This document shows, one piece after another, positions 24,981-34,013 of a stretch of DNA of 64,000 nt. Under the pieces are notes generated by a model. It saw only the letters and a program-made list of their open reading frames with translations. It did not search any database and was not told where the DNA came from. Source of the stretch: a candidate division TA06 bacterium B3_TA06 (GTDB lineage Bacteria; Hydrothermota; Tepidihabitantia; B3-TA06); contig NJBO01000009.1 of the NCBI GenBank assembly GCA_005223075.1, positions 1 through 64,000 of the forward strand. The letters run 5' to 3'. The position numbers were made by a program, and so were the translations under genes. Position 1 is the first letter of the stretch. Each line of letters starts with the position of its first letter.

Positions 24981-27227
24981 ATGTACATGATTAAAATCCT
25001 TATCTTCTTCGGCCTGTTGGTTCCACTCACATTACCACCCTCGGTCGTTGCGGCTGAAGAGATTCCTCTGTGTAGTCAGGAAGGAAGCATGGTCTTTGCT
25101 CTAGACATGCCCTCGTTTGAGTTTGTCACCCTTGAAAACGGCGAAACCCGCATCATAATGGAAGGAGCCAGCTATAGACAGGTGCCTGGCTATCCAAGAC
25201 TGCCCAAACTCACCTACACCTTCGCCCTTCCGCCTGCCGGCGAGGTGGTAGAAGTCGAAGTGAGAGGCGCCCGCTTTCCCCTGGAAGGAACCTATCTCAT
25301 AGAGGCCAGCCCTCCCCGGCTCCCCCGTTCAGCTTCAGTGGATGTGACAGAAAAACTCTATTCAATTTACGAGGAGAATCGTGTCCGCGTCTACTCCGGC
25401 GAGGAGAAGCTCTCAGAGGAGCTTGGCAAGATAAATGCAAAGGCTGAGCGACGGGAATACTCGCTGGTGACTGTAACTTTGTGTCCCTTCTTTTATGATC
25501 CTGTAAGCGGTGCACTTTCGGCGGCTTCCGACGTCACAGTGAGGATTGACTACGCGCCGGTATCTGAAGAACATGTCCAGTTCATCGAGTCATTTATGGA
25601 GAAGGGGACACTCTATGAAGACGTGCCGGAGTGTATCTACAATAAGGAGCAGGCGCGCGAGTGGTATCGCCCCTCCGAGCGCCTGCTTGCAAGTCCCCGG
25701 ATGATCATTCTCACAACAGATGATCTTAAGCCCCATGTAAATCGCTACGTCTCATGGCGTGAAAGCACCGGTTTCGATGTAAGGGTGGTAACCCTGGAGG
25801 AGATAACCGAATCCACCGAGGGTGTAGATACACAGCAGAAGATCCGCAACTGGCTGCGCGAGCACGCGGCGGACTACCACTACCTTTTGATCATCGGCCA
25901 TCATTGGGATATCCCGATGCGAACACTCACCCTGTTCAACAACAACGATGATCCGTTTAATAATCCCGATATTGCTCCTCATCCCTCCGATATCTACTAT
26001 GGTGACCTGTCGAAACCGGATTTCGAATCCTGGGACATAGACGGAGACGGTTACTACGGTGAGATAGAAGACTGGGAGGGAACAGGGGATGTGATGGACG
26101 AACCCGATCTCGAGATGGAACTCCACATGGGTCGCATCAATACCTTGTTAGCACAGAAGATTTCTAATACCTTGGAAAGGACCTGGCTTTTCGAGGACAG
26201 CAAGGATCTGACCTATAAGAAGAGATCGGTGCTTGCCGCAGGCATCCTTTTCTACTTCTCGTTGGAGGATAAGGATGATGGTGGGGCTTGGTTCATGGAA
26301 TACCTTATGGATTCACGTGTCTTAACACCTTCGCTGGCCACCACCCTTTACGAGAAAGAAGGAGATAACCCTTCTGACTATGACTGCGACCTCCCCCTAA
26401 CTCAAGATAATCTAGTAGCGACCTTGGCCAATGCCGACGTCGGGATCTTCGTCGAGAATAACCACGGGGTGTCGGATCGATTTGTCCGCTGTGTTTGGTA
26501 CGACGACAACGAAGACGGCGAAGCGCAGGATTCGGAGTTGGATTGGCCCCCTGGATTAACGTCAGGCGACGCCCCCAACCTCAACCACACCAATCCTAAC
26601 GTCGCTTTTCTGATGTCATGCCTGAACGGAAAGCCGGAGACCGGTACTTGTCTGGCCCAAGCCCTTTTGAACGAGGGGAGTGTGGGGGTGGTCGCGCATA
26701 CTCGTGCAGCCTGGGGCTCTTTCTGGGAAGAGCCGGGCGACGAGGGCGACTACGATCTCTTCTACTACCAGTTAAAGGCGTATCTTGCGGAGAACAACAC
26801 CTACGATTACGTTATAGGCGATGCAGTCAGCGCGGGTCGTGCTCAATACTGGAACCAGGTGAACTGGTTTGGGGATTACTATAATGCCTACGGGCAAGTG
26901 CTTTACGGTGATCCGGCCCTGCGCCACATGGGAAGAGAAGGCACCATACCCACCGCGGTAGCGGAAACCATAGCTGAGAAGACGCCAACAGCCCTGAACG
27001 TGAACGCAGATCATGTGGTAAGATTCAGCCTGCCTGAACCTACCGACGTGCGCATCGAGGTGTGGGACGCTGCGGGCCGAAAGGTGCAGACACTACTCGA
27101 AGACCACTCATCCGCTGGAACCCACACTCTTTCTTGGGATAGTAGTGGACTCCCATCCGGCGCCTACTTCATCACCCTGAGAACCAAAGCGATCACCCGG
27201 ACCGCCAAGGCTGTGGTTATTCAGTAA
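24981..27227 (+). CDS. Second gingipain-like C25 cysteine peptidase (tandem paralogue)
   Basis: This 748-residue paralogue of the preceding protein shares the whole layout: signal peptide (to about 25), propeptide, LLIIGHH at 302-308, His495 in FVENNHG, Cys547 in VAFLMSCLNG, and the C-terminal sorting domain. The two enzymes differ clearly in the loops around 310-370 and 425-470, so substrate preference probably differs. In contrast the end of the sorting domain is identical at nucleotide level (27145-27226 against 24807-24888). It has its own promoter and terminator, so the pair can be expressed independently. It was probably produced by tandem duplication. Confidence 0.85.
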   Translation: MYMIKILIFFGLLVPLTLPPSVVAAEEIPLCSQEGSMVFALDMPSFEFVTLENGETRIIMEGASYRQVPGYPRLPKLTYTFALPPAGEVVEVEVRGARFPLEGTYLIEASPPRLPRSASVDVTEKLYSIYEENRVRVYSGEEKLSEELGKINAKAERREYSLVTVTLCPFFYDPVSGALSAASDVTVRIDYAPVSEEHVQFIESFMEKGTLYEDVPECIYNKEQAREWYRPSERLLASPRMIILTTDDLKPHVNRYVSWRESTGFDVRVVTLEEITESTEGVDTQQKIRNWLREHAADYHYLLIIGHHWDIPMRTLTLFNNNDDPFNNPDIAPHPSDIYYGDLSKPDFESWDIDGDGYYGEIEDWEGTGDVMDEPDLEMELHMGRINTLLAQKISNTLERTWLFEDSKDLTYKKRSVLAAGILFYFSLEDKDDGGAWFMEYLMDSRVLTPSLATTLYEKEGDNPSDYDCDLPLTQDNLVATLANADVGIFVENNHGVSDRFVRCVWYDDNEDGEAQDSELDWPPGLTSGDAPNLNHTNPNVAFLMSCLNGKPETGTCLAQALLNEGSVGVVAHTRAAWGSFWEEPGDEGDYDLFYYQLKAYLAENNTYDYVIGDAVSAGRAQYWNQVNWFGDYYNAYGQVLYGDPALRHMGREGTIPTAVAETIAEKTPTALNVNADHVVRFSLPEPTDVRIEVWDAAGRKVQTLLEDHSSAGTHTLSWDSSGLPSGAYFITLRTKAITRTAKAVVIQ

Positions 27228-27248
27228 TAGTTTAAGGAGACAAATCAA

Positions 27249-27280
27249 AGGGCCGGGCTACCCCCGGCCCTTTCTTTCTA
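27249..27280 (+). terminator. Terminator of the second C25 gene
   Basis: GGGCCGGG and CCCGGCCC form a perfect 8-bp stem with a short loop, followed by TTTCTTTCT. Confidence 0.9.
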
Positions 27281-27306
27281 GGGAGATCATACGGATTTAA
27301 CAAGCG

Positions 27307-27334
27307 TTGACAAGCTCATCTCGGCGCTTAATCT
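27307..27334 (+). promoter_or_regulatory. Leaderless promoter of the receptor-like barrel gene
   Basis: TTGACA (27307-27312) and TAATCT (27329-27334) are 16 bp apart; the ATG at 27340 follows 5 nt later with no ribosome site. Confidence 0.65.
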
Positions 27335-27339
27335 AATCT

Positions 27340-29574
27340 ATGTTGTTGAGTTTAATCTTTCTAGGCTTTGTGACCTCCTCCACGCCAAACGACTCCTTAC
27401 CTGAGGTTAAGGCTTTAGATCACTGCCTCAAGCGATTAACTCATCTTACCTTGCTTGATCCCCAAACAAGGCTGCGCGCGGCGTGGTTTATACCGGAGTT
27501 CTCTGTTAAAAGAGAGAGTCTGGCAGTGGCCGGTAGCAGGCCGGGCGAGGTGCGCTTTCTGCTCGACGGCGTTCCCCTATGGGACCCGCAGACCGGTGAG
27601 AACACCGTCTGGCTTCCCAAGAGTCTTCCTGAAGAAGCCAGCTTGAGGAACGAGAAGGCAAGCCTTGCACCAGTTGTAGCCCTTGCCTCGAGAAAGATCC
27701 TGGAGGGCTGGCACGCACAACTGGAATCCACTAGCCCCTTCTTTCTTTCCCAAGAGCAACCCGAAGGTCATGCTGAGGTCTTTCTGAACGTCCCTGTGGG
27801 AAGCAAGCTGAGCCTTTCGTTTGACGGCGCCGCCGTGGTGTGGAACGAGCGTCCTGAAGCTAACCTTGAGTTGCCACATCGCGGCATCGCCGCCTACACC
27901 GGTGTTGCCTCGGCAACCCTTGTCCCATCCGAGGGTATGCTGGCTCGCGCGCGAGTGATTCGTTGTCAAACCCAACGTGACCGTTTCTCAAGCGAATGGG
28001 CGTTCAACCCCGCCTCAGCACCCTCGAGCTTCGCCAGAGTCAATCTGGTTATCTTAAACTACCTGTATCGCACCGAGATACTTGATCTGGAGATGGCACT
28101 TTCAGGATACAACAGCTTCCTCGCAGAGGGCGGCCGTAAAGAGGGCAACCTGTCGCTCTTTCGCCCGTTCGATGAACAGGATTCGGTAGAATCAGGGGCA
28201 GCACTGGACATCCGCAACCCGTTCGGGGTCAAGGGGATTTTTTTTTCACAAGGTTTCTACCCCGGGCTTATCGCGAGGAACTCAACGGCGAATCGCGCCC
28301 GGGCGGCAGTCGGAATATTCGCGGGAGAGATGAACGAAATCCGTGCCCGCTTCAGCTACACCAGCTTCAACCTGATTTCGGATATCACTAAATGGGACGG
28401 CGCCGAGGAACGCACCGCAAACTTCCAGAAGACGCCTCGTCTGGCAGGGCTGTACCTCGGTGACCGCATCCACCTGGATCGCTTCTGGATAGAGCCGGGG
28501 CTGGGGTTTGCATATCTGGGGATAGAGAACCCGGATACCAGCCAGGGAGGGGTTGAGATCCCCGAATATACAATCTCCCTTGCCCCGCGGATCGAAGCTC
28601 GCGCTTACCTGGGGGGAGTTCAGATACGAGCGGGTACGGACATGCCTGCCGCAATCCCTCCGTTTGCTGTCTTCTTCGACACAAAGGACGAGGCCCCCAT
28701 TGTTGATTCCCTCATCTTGATCCCCAAAATAGATCCAACACCAGAACGCGCGTGGCGAGCATGGTTCGAGGTGCAGAAAGGATGGGGGAAGAGCTGGACT
28801 ACCGGCATCTCGTTTTACTCAAGCCTGGGCTACAAGCTTCTTGCCGGAGGCCTGAATCCTACGGAGGAGCTTGGTGGGACCATCCAGACGGCAGGGGTTT
28901 TTTTAGATGGCAGGGCCTTAAGCCTCGGGGTGATGCCTTGGTTTGAATACAGCTCAGAGTGGTTGGCAATACGTGCCGTCTACCGTTTCGCGTCAGCTAA
29001 ATCAACAACCTCAGGGCCTATCAGGGACTACGAGCGTCTTCTGGCCGGGGATTCTCTCACGACCCGGATGCAGAGGATGCCTCTTGACTCGCGCCACAAG
29101 TTTACGCTTGAGGCCAACTTATCGACACCCGAAGAGATGCACTTTCTCTTAAGAGACTGGTTTCTTGAGCCTGGCTTAGCTTTAGCCTCTGGCTTCCCTG
29201 GTGAGGAGGGTGAGGAGGGAGAGGATGGAGAAATTCCCTGGTGGGCATGGTGCGAGGTCGCTGCGGGCAGGGTGATCTCTATTGGCGCCTTCAAAGCGGA
29301 GATCGGGGTCGAGCTTTTGAACCCATTTAACTGGAAAGACCCGGTGTTCGGTGAGTTACCAGCCCCTGTTCTTCCCACCGAAGAGGAGTTCCCGGATCGA
29401 GTTGTGCTGGGCGATGAGGATTATCATCCTTCACGCGATGCTAACCACGACGGGGTCGTAACCGCAACCGAGGAGGTAGCCGCATACCAACGGGCCAGGG
29501 CGTTCTACGACGCATACACCCCAAGCCCTCTGTCTGCCCGCAGCCTGGAGTTTAAAATCTCTGTAAGATTTTAA
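27340..29574 (+). CDS. TonB-receptor-like outer-membrane barrel
   Basis: The 744-residue protein has a short signal peptide (MLLSLIFLGFVTSSTP) and a plug-like segment, GEVRFLLDGVPLWDP at about 69-83, similar to the DGVP turn of TonB-dependent receptor plugs. The remainder consists of long amphipathic strands and the last residues (LEFKISVRF) end in Phe, the barrel insertion signal. An EF-hand-like loop DANHDGVVTATE lies near 709-720. A classical TonB box is not obvious. The ligand is unknown; its position among secreted peptidases suggests a role in uptake or export of their products or of the proteins themselves, but that is a guess. Confidence 0.65.
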   Translation: MLLSLIFLGFVTSSTPNDSLPEVKALDHCLKRLTHLTLLDPQTRLRAAWFIPEFSVKRESLAVAGSRPGEVRFLLDGVPLWDPQTGENTVWLPKSLPEEASLRNEKASLAPVVALASRKILEGWHAQLESTSPFFLSQEQPEGHAEVFLNVPVGSKLSLSFDGAAVVWNERPEANLELPHRGIAAYTGVASATLVPSEGMLARARVIRCQTQRDRFSSEWAFNPASAPSSFARVNLVILNYLYRTEILDLEMALSGYNSFLAEGGRKEGNLSLFRPFDEQDSVESGAALDIRNPFGVKGIFFSQGFYPGLIARNSTANRARAAVGIFAGEMNEIRARFSYTSFNLISDITKWDGAEERTANFQKTPRLAGLYLGDRIHLDRFWIEPGLGFAYLGIENPDTSQGGVEIPEYTISLAPRIEARAYLGGVQIRAGTDMPAAIPPFAVFFDTKDEAPIVDSLILIPKIDPTPERAWRAWFEVQKGWGKSWTTGISFYSSLGYKLLAGGLNPTEELGGTIQTAGVFLDGRALSLGVMPWFEYSSEWLAIRAVYRFASAKSTTSGPIRDYERLLAGDSLTTRMQRMPLDSRHKFTLEANLSTPEEMHFLLRDWFLEPGLALASGFPGEEGEEGEDGEIPWWAWCEVAAGRVISIGAFKAEIGVELLNPFNWKDPVFGELPAPVLPTEEEFPDRVVLGDEDYHPSRDANHDGVVTATEEVAAYQRARAFYDAYTPSPLSARSLEFKISVRF

Positions 29575-29585
29575 CTTAACGTCTC

Positions 29586-31691
29586 TTAGCGAACCAAAAC
29601 GAATCTCTCTGAAACAAAGCTGTCTTTAGCAGACACCGTGATCCAGTAAATACCTCGCGGTAAATCCGAGACCTCAAGGGGTATACGGACAGCTTCTGTA
29701 GAGGCCGGTACACTCGCAAGCGTCTTGACTTTACGCCCCACCGCGTCGTAAATTTGCGGAGTTACTGGATAGGGCGAGGATATCTCCACCCATCCCTGCG
29801 AACGCATGATAGCAGAAGAAAGACGCAAGGTTACCATCTCCTTCAGAGTAACAACTTCTTCGCGCACTTGCCCGAGCGAGTCCATGTTAGCCATCGTAGC
29901 CATCCACCCCACGCACGCCTTTGTGACCTCAGTTAGGTAAGGCGTGTTGAGCTTGTCCAGCGTCTCCTCGGTAGTGTGATAGAACGGATTAAAGTCATTC
30001 CCATCTTCTACAAGAGAGATCCCCGGAATTCCCACCCACCACAGGCACATGCCGTCACCGGGTTGCCATTCATTATCCACCACCGGATCGATATTCAGAT
30101 TGTAGACATCAACTATCTCATTGAAGATGGATCCGGTTTCTTCTGATAATGGATTCCACTCCGTGTAACCGTGCACCTCAAGCAGCCGGTCGCCGTTGCC
30201 GTCGTAGGCAATCATGTCCGCGTTAAGAAAACCAAGGACGTCCTTGTGATGATTCTGGGAAGCGTAATCGAAAGCGCCCCACAAGCCTACTTCTTCCCCG
30301 GAAAAGAGCACGAACTTCAAGGCGTGCTGCCAGTCGTTTTCAGAAAGCAATCTTGCAGACTCCAACACTGCCGATACTCCAGAAGCGTTGTCGTCAGCGC
30401 CCGGAGTGTAGATGTACTGGGTGTCCTCGTTCCATACGAAGGCGTCGTAATGGGCTGTAATAATAACCTCAGTTGCGTCGGCACCTTCAAGGGTGCCGAC
30501 CACGTTCCACATCCAATCGAGATTTATGGTATCGGGCAGGGACCATGTTTCCCCATCAGTTGTGTGAAGTATCTCTGTCCAGCCACCCAGAACGCCTCTG
30601 CCGTCTGCAATGACATCGATCGCCTGTAAATTGCTTTTGTTTTCCGCGTCCCTTCGCGAGAAGGTGATGCCTGCATCGTCGGAAAAAAGGACCATTCCGC
30701 CAGAACCTACAACCCACAAGCTGCCGGACCCTTGTACGCAGATATCGTAAGGAAAAGAAGAAAGGGTGTCGAGCAAAACGTCCCAGGTATTGCCACCATC
30801 TGGCGTCTTACATATGCAGCCGAGGTGATCTTCTGAAAACCCTGCGAGATAGCCCAAGAGTGTATCAAGAAACTCCATTTCGGTTATACAATAGAGGGGT
30901 TGATCCTGGGAAGACCAGGTTTCTCCGCCATCGGTTGTAACCCAGAGACTTTCCTCAGAGGCAATCCAGCCATTGTTTGCCGAGATGAAATCCACCTGGG
31001 AAAGGTCCTGAGCGAAGGGGTATGACTTCTCCCAGTTCACCCATGCGTCGGTGGTGGAAACGAGAGTTCCCAGATCACCAACCGCCCAGCCGTGGGTTGA
31101 ACCTACAGCACAGATATCGTTCAATACAGTTTCTGTTCCAAGCTCAAGCATAAGCTGCCAAGTTTCTCCTTCAACGGTGCGCATTAATTTCGTGCCAGCA
31201 GCCGCCCATGCCGAGTCTTCGGATAGGGACACAATCTCCCCCCATGCTATGCTGGGATCATCTTTTACTACAACCTGCCAGGACGCACCTGCATCGTCGG
31301 TACGGTAAAGGCTACTTTTGATCGGTTGGATATAAATCGAAGGAAACATATTAAAGCTGGCCCAGCCTTTGCCTGAAGGCAGAAGATCCACATCGATCAT
31401 ATCCATTGGGACGAAGGGTTGCATTTCAACCGACACACCAGTGGCCGCCATCTGCTCTGCCAGCCACAGCGCCGAACGATAACATCCCGGTGAGTAGACG
31501 TAGCGACAGGGAAGGGAATCCGGTTCGCCTGCGATAATTACCGGTACCTCACCGCTGAGTCTTGAGATGGTTGTAATAAGGGAATCCTCTGAGACCGACT
31601 GGATGATCTCTGCTACTGCAGGATCGTACTCCACGACCGGTATGTTGGCCGTAAAAAGCATTGTGGCTAATCCGAGCACTGTTAAGACCAC
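29586..31691 (-). CDS. M28 peptidase with inserted beta-propeller and sorting domain
   Basis: This is a 701-residue secreted metallopeptidase. After a signal peptide and a pro-region (to about 100), residues about 105-390 are Ycf48/BNR-like propeller repeats (for example SLWVTTDGGETWS, CKTPDGGNTWD and LHTTDGETWS). The M28 zinc-peptidase core follows: AHYDA (His414, Asp416), GADDNASG (Asp433/434), FSGEEVGLWG and NADMIAYD, so an aminopeptidase-type activity is likely. A type IX-like domain (DLPRGIYWITV...ERFVLVR) ends it. The GTG start at 31691 has GAGGAGG. The neighbour ending at 31776 is the same protein without the propeller. Confidence 0.85.
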   Translation of the reverse strand: MVLTVLGLATMLFTANIPVVEYDPAVAEIIQSVSEDSLITTISRLSGEVPVIIAGEPDSLPCRYVYSPGCYRSALWLAEQMAATGVSVEMQPFVPMDMIDVDLLPSGKGWASFNMFPSIYIQPIKSSLYRTDDAGASWQVVVKDDPSIAWGEIVSLSEDSAWAAAGTKLMRTVEGETWQLMLELGTETVLNDICAVGSTHGWAVGDLGTLVSTTDAWVNWEKSYPFAQDLSQVDFISANNGWIASEESLWVTTDGGETWSSQDQPLYCITEMEFLDTLLGYLAGFSEDHLGCICKTPDGGNTWDVLLDTLSSFPYDICVQGSGSLWVVGSGGMVLFSDDAGITFSRRDAENKSNLQAIDVIADGRGVLGGWTEILHTTDGETWSLPDTINLDWMWNVVGTLEGADATEVIITAHYDAFVWNEDTQYIYTPGADDNASGVSAVLESARLLSENDWQHALKFVLFSGEEVGLWGAFDYASQNHHKDVLGFLNADMIAYDGNGDRLLEVHGYTEWNPLSEETGSIFNEIVDVYNLNIDPVVDNEWQPGDGMCLWWVGIPGISLVEDGNDFNPFYHTTEETLDKLNTPYLTEVTKACVGWMATMANMDSLGQVREEVVTLKEMVTLRLSSAIMRSQGWVEISSPYPVTPQIYDAVGRKVKTLASVPASTEAVRIPLEVSDLPRGIYWITVSAKDSFVSERFVLVR

Positions 31692-31715
31692 GATTCCTCC
31701 TCTTTAGATTTCTTA

Positions 31716-31744
31716 AATCTATGCCTCTTTTGGGCATTTGTCAA
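31716..31744 (-). promoter_or_regulatory. Promoter of the propeller-M28 gene
   Basis: On the minus strand TTGACA (31744-31739) and TAGATT (31721-31716) are 17 bp apart. Confidence 0.65.
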
Positions 31745-31775
31745 CAGTGTCTTGTGAAGAAGAAGTGGAAAGGCT

Positions 31776-33089
31776 TCAGCGTACCACTACGAACCTTTCA
31801 GAAATCATACCTCCCCTGGTTCCGCTCACCGTGACCCAGTAAACACCTCGCGGTAAATCCGAAACCTCAATGGGTATGCGGACAGACCCAGAAGATCCCT
31901 GGATAGTTTCAAGGGTCTTAACCCTTTGGCCCGATGCATCGTAGATAACGGGCGTTAGGGAGTGAGGGGAGGAGATCTCGAGCCAAAGGTGATTGTGAAC
32001 CACCGCTGAAGAAAGACGAAGCGAAACAAGCTCCGGCTGCTCGAGGGCATGATCTCGAATACCGGGCTCCTCCAACAACCCGGCCTCACTAGCAGCCCAG
32101 CCCAGCGCAAGACGCACCGCCTCTCTCATATAAGCGCTGTCCAATCTCCCCAGTCGATCGTTGGTAGTGTGAAAGAAGGGGTTAAAGTCGTCAAAATCCT
32201 CGATAAGTAACGCCGCCGGGATGTTATACTGCCAGAACCAGTAGTGGTCGCTTGTGCCTTCACCATCGCCGAGGAGGATGTCCGGGGTGATGTTGAGGTC
32301 GTAGACGTCTATGAGGTCAACGAGCATCTGTCCCATATCCTGCGAAGCCTGATCATAAGGGTTGCAGTGGATGTCCATGTCAGATAGCGCGTCACTGTTG
32401 TATGCTATCATATCCATGTTGAGGGCGGCAATCATGCTGTCTCCCGCTTCCACTGCATCCTTCACGTAGACCTCTGAACCCCAAAGCCCCAACTCCTCGC
32501 CGGAGAAGAGCACGAATCGAAGCGTGTGCTGCCAGTCGTGTGTTCCCATTATCCTTGCCGCCTCAAGCACCCCCATCACCCCTGAAGCGTTGTCGTCGGC
32601 ACCCGGGGTGTAGGTCCACATGGTACTGGTGATAGCGTCGTAGTGGGCGCATAAAATCACCTGTAGGGAGTCTTTACCCGCCAGGGTGGCGACCACGTTG
32701 TACATGGTAAAAGGCTCAGGACCGCTCAGTAGTCCCACTTCAGACCAAATCCTCTTCATCTCCTCTTCAGTACGACCCAGAGGTAGGGGGCGATCCTCGT
32801 ATGAGGCCACGGGCTCAAAGGGTTCCAGCTCGACCTCAAAGCCTCTGGCCTGGAACTGCTCGGCGAGCCACCGCGCCGCCTTGTGGGCACCTTCACTGTA
32901 GGCAAAGCGGCAAGGGATGGAGTCCGGCTCCCCTTCGATGGTCACCGCTACCTCTCCGCTCAGGCCTGCTATAACTGCGGTGATGGAGTCCGTGCTGACG
33001 GAATCAACCAACTCGGCAACCCGAGGGTCATACTCCACAACAGAAAACCCCGCGAGCATCATCATTCCTGTTAGCATCGATAGGATCAC
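31776..33089 (-). CDS. Secreted M28 zinc peptidase with sorting domain
   Basis: The 437-residue protein has a signal peptide, a pro-region containing GEPDSIPCRFAYSEGAHKAA, and the M28 catalytic domain: His149 and Asp151 in CAHYDA, Asp165 in GADDNASG, Glu198/199 in FSGEELGLWG, Asp226 in NMDMIAY, and a late His in FFHTTNDRL. These bind two zinc ions in the family's aminopeptidases. The C-terminal 85 residues form a type IX-like sorting domain ending in ERFVVVR. The start is GTG at 33089 with GGAGG. It is the compact paralogue of the neighbouring propeller-containing gene and has its own promoter. Confidence 0.87.
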   Translation of the reverse strand: MILSMLTGMMMLAGFSVVEYDPRVAELVDSVSTDSITAVIAGLSGEVAVTIEGEPDSIPCRFAYSEGAHKAARWLAEQFQARGFEVELEPFEPVASYEDRPLPLGRTEEEMKRIWSEVGLLSGPEPFTMYNVVATLAGKDSLQVILCAHYDAITSTMWTYTPGADDNASGVMGVLEAARIMGTHDWQHTLRFVLFSGEELGLWGSEVYVKDAVEAGDSMIAALNMDMIAYNSDALSDMDIHCNPYDQASQDMGQMLVDLIDVYDLNITPDILLGDGEGTSDHYWFWQYNIPAALLIEDFDDFNPFFHTTNDRLGRLDSAYMREAVRLALGWAASEAGLLEEPGIRDHALEQPELVSLRLSSAVVHNHLWLEISSPHSLTPVIYDASGQRVKTLETIQGSSGSVRIPIEVSDLPRGVYWVTVSGTRGGMISERFVVVR

Positions 33090-33106
33090 AATATCCTCCT
33101 TGCTTT

Positions 33107-33134
33107 AATATACCTTCAGGAATCCGGATGTCAA
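33107..33134 (-). promoter_or_regulatory. Promoter of the compact M28 gene
   Basis: On the minus strand TTGACA (33134-33129) and TATATT (33112-33107) are 16 bp apart. Confidence 0.7.
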
Positions 33135-33176
33135 TAGGGAATTTACCCTGCATGCAAGATAGAGACGGTATTTGAA

Positions 33177-34013
33177 TTATCCCAGAAGGGCTCGGGTGAA
33201 CTCAGCGGCACAGAAGGGCACTATGTCCTCGGGTTGCTCGCCCATCCCTATGAAGTAGATGGGAAGCGAGAGGCGTTCGACTATTGGGATCACCACCCCG
33301 GCCTTACAGGTGCCGTCAAGTTTGGCGATCACAAGACCTGTAACACCCAAGGCATCGTAGAAGCCCTCTGCCTGCCTGAGACCGTTCTGGCCGGTGGAGG
33401 CATCCATTACAAGAAGAACCTCATGAGGGGCTTCGGGTATCACCTTAGCAGCCACCCTTCTGATTTTCTCCGCCTCGGCCATCAGGTCGCGCCGGGTGTG
33501 AAGACGCCCTGCGGTGTCCACAAGGACAACGCCGTAGCCCTTGGAGAGGGCCTTCTTTAGAGCGTCGTAGACCACGGCTGCGGAGTCCTGACCCTGCACC
33601 GAGGAGACAAGATCGGTAGCGGTGCGGGCGGCCCAGCGCTCAAGCTGGAGCCCTGCCGCGTCGCGGTAGGTGTCTGCCGCGGCTATTAGAACTTTGTGAG
33701 GTCTCCACAAGGTGGCCAACTTGGCAACGGTAGTGGTCTTCCCACTCCCGTTGGTGCCTACCACCATTACAACCGTTGGATGAGCACCGAACTCGAACGG
33801 CTTCTGGGCTTTCTCTAATATTCCCTGGATGAGTCCAGCCAATCTTTCCTTCTCCCCCTTTGATTCGGAAAGAAGGGATTCGACGCGTTCGACCCCGATG
33901 TCGGCCTCTACGAGTAGCTCCTCAAGCTCATCGCGGTCACCGCTGCTGAACGCCCGCGTGAACCGGCGGCGCAGGCTTAAGAAGCCTTCCCTAAGCTTCT
34001 TCCACTGCAACAT
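33177..34013 (-). CDS. ftsY: Signal recognition particle receptor FtsY
   Basis: FtsY is the SRP receptor GTPase that brings ribosomes to the membrane translocase. The 278-residue protein contains the NG domain only: a short helical N domain (to about 75), GTNGSGKTT at 86-94, AADTYRDAA, VDTAGRLHT, MDASTGQNG and AKLDGTCKAG. The acidic A domain found in E. coli is absent, as in many other bacteria. The gene overlaps the end of smc by 23 bp, an smc-ftsY order found widely in bacteria. It pairs with ffh at 19772. Confidence 0.95.
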   Translation of the reverse strand: MLQWKKLREGFLSLRRRFTRAFSSGDRDELEELLVEADIGVERVESLLSESKGEKERLAGLIQGILEKAQKPFEFGAHPTVVMVVGTNGSGKTTTVAKLATLWRPHKVLIAAADTYRDAAGLQLERWAARTATDLVSSVQGQDSAAVVYDALKKALSKGYGVVLVDTAGRLHTRRDLMAEAEKIRRVAAKVIPEAPHEVLLVMDASTGQNGLRQAEGFYDALGVTGLVIAKLDGTCKAGVVIPIVERLSLPIYFIGMGEQPEDIVPFCAAEFTRALLG

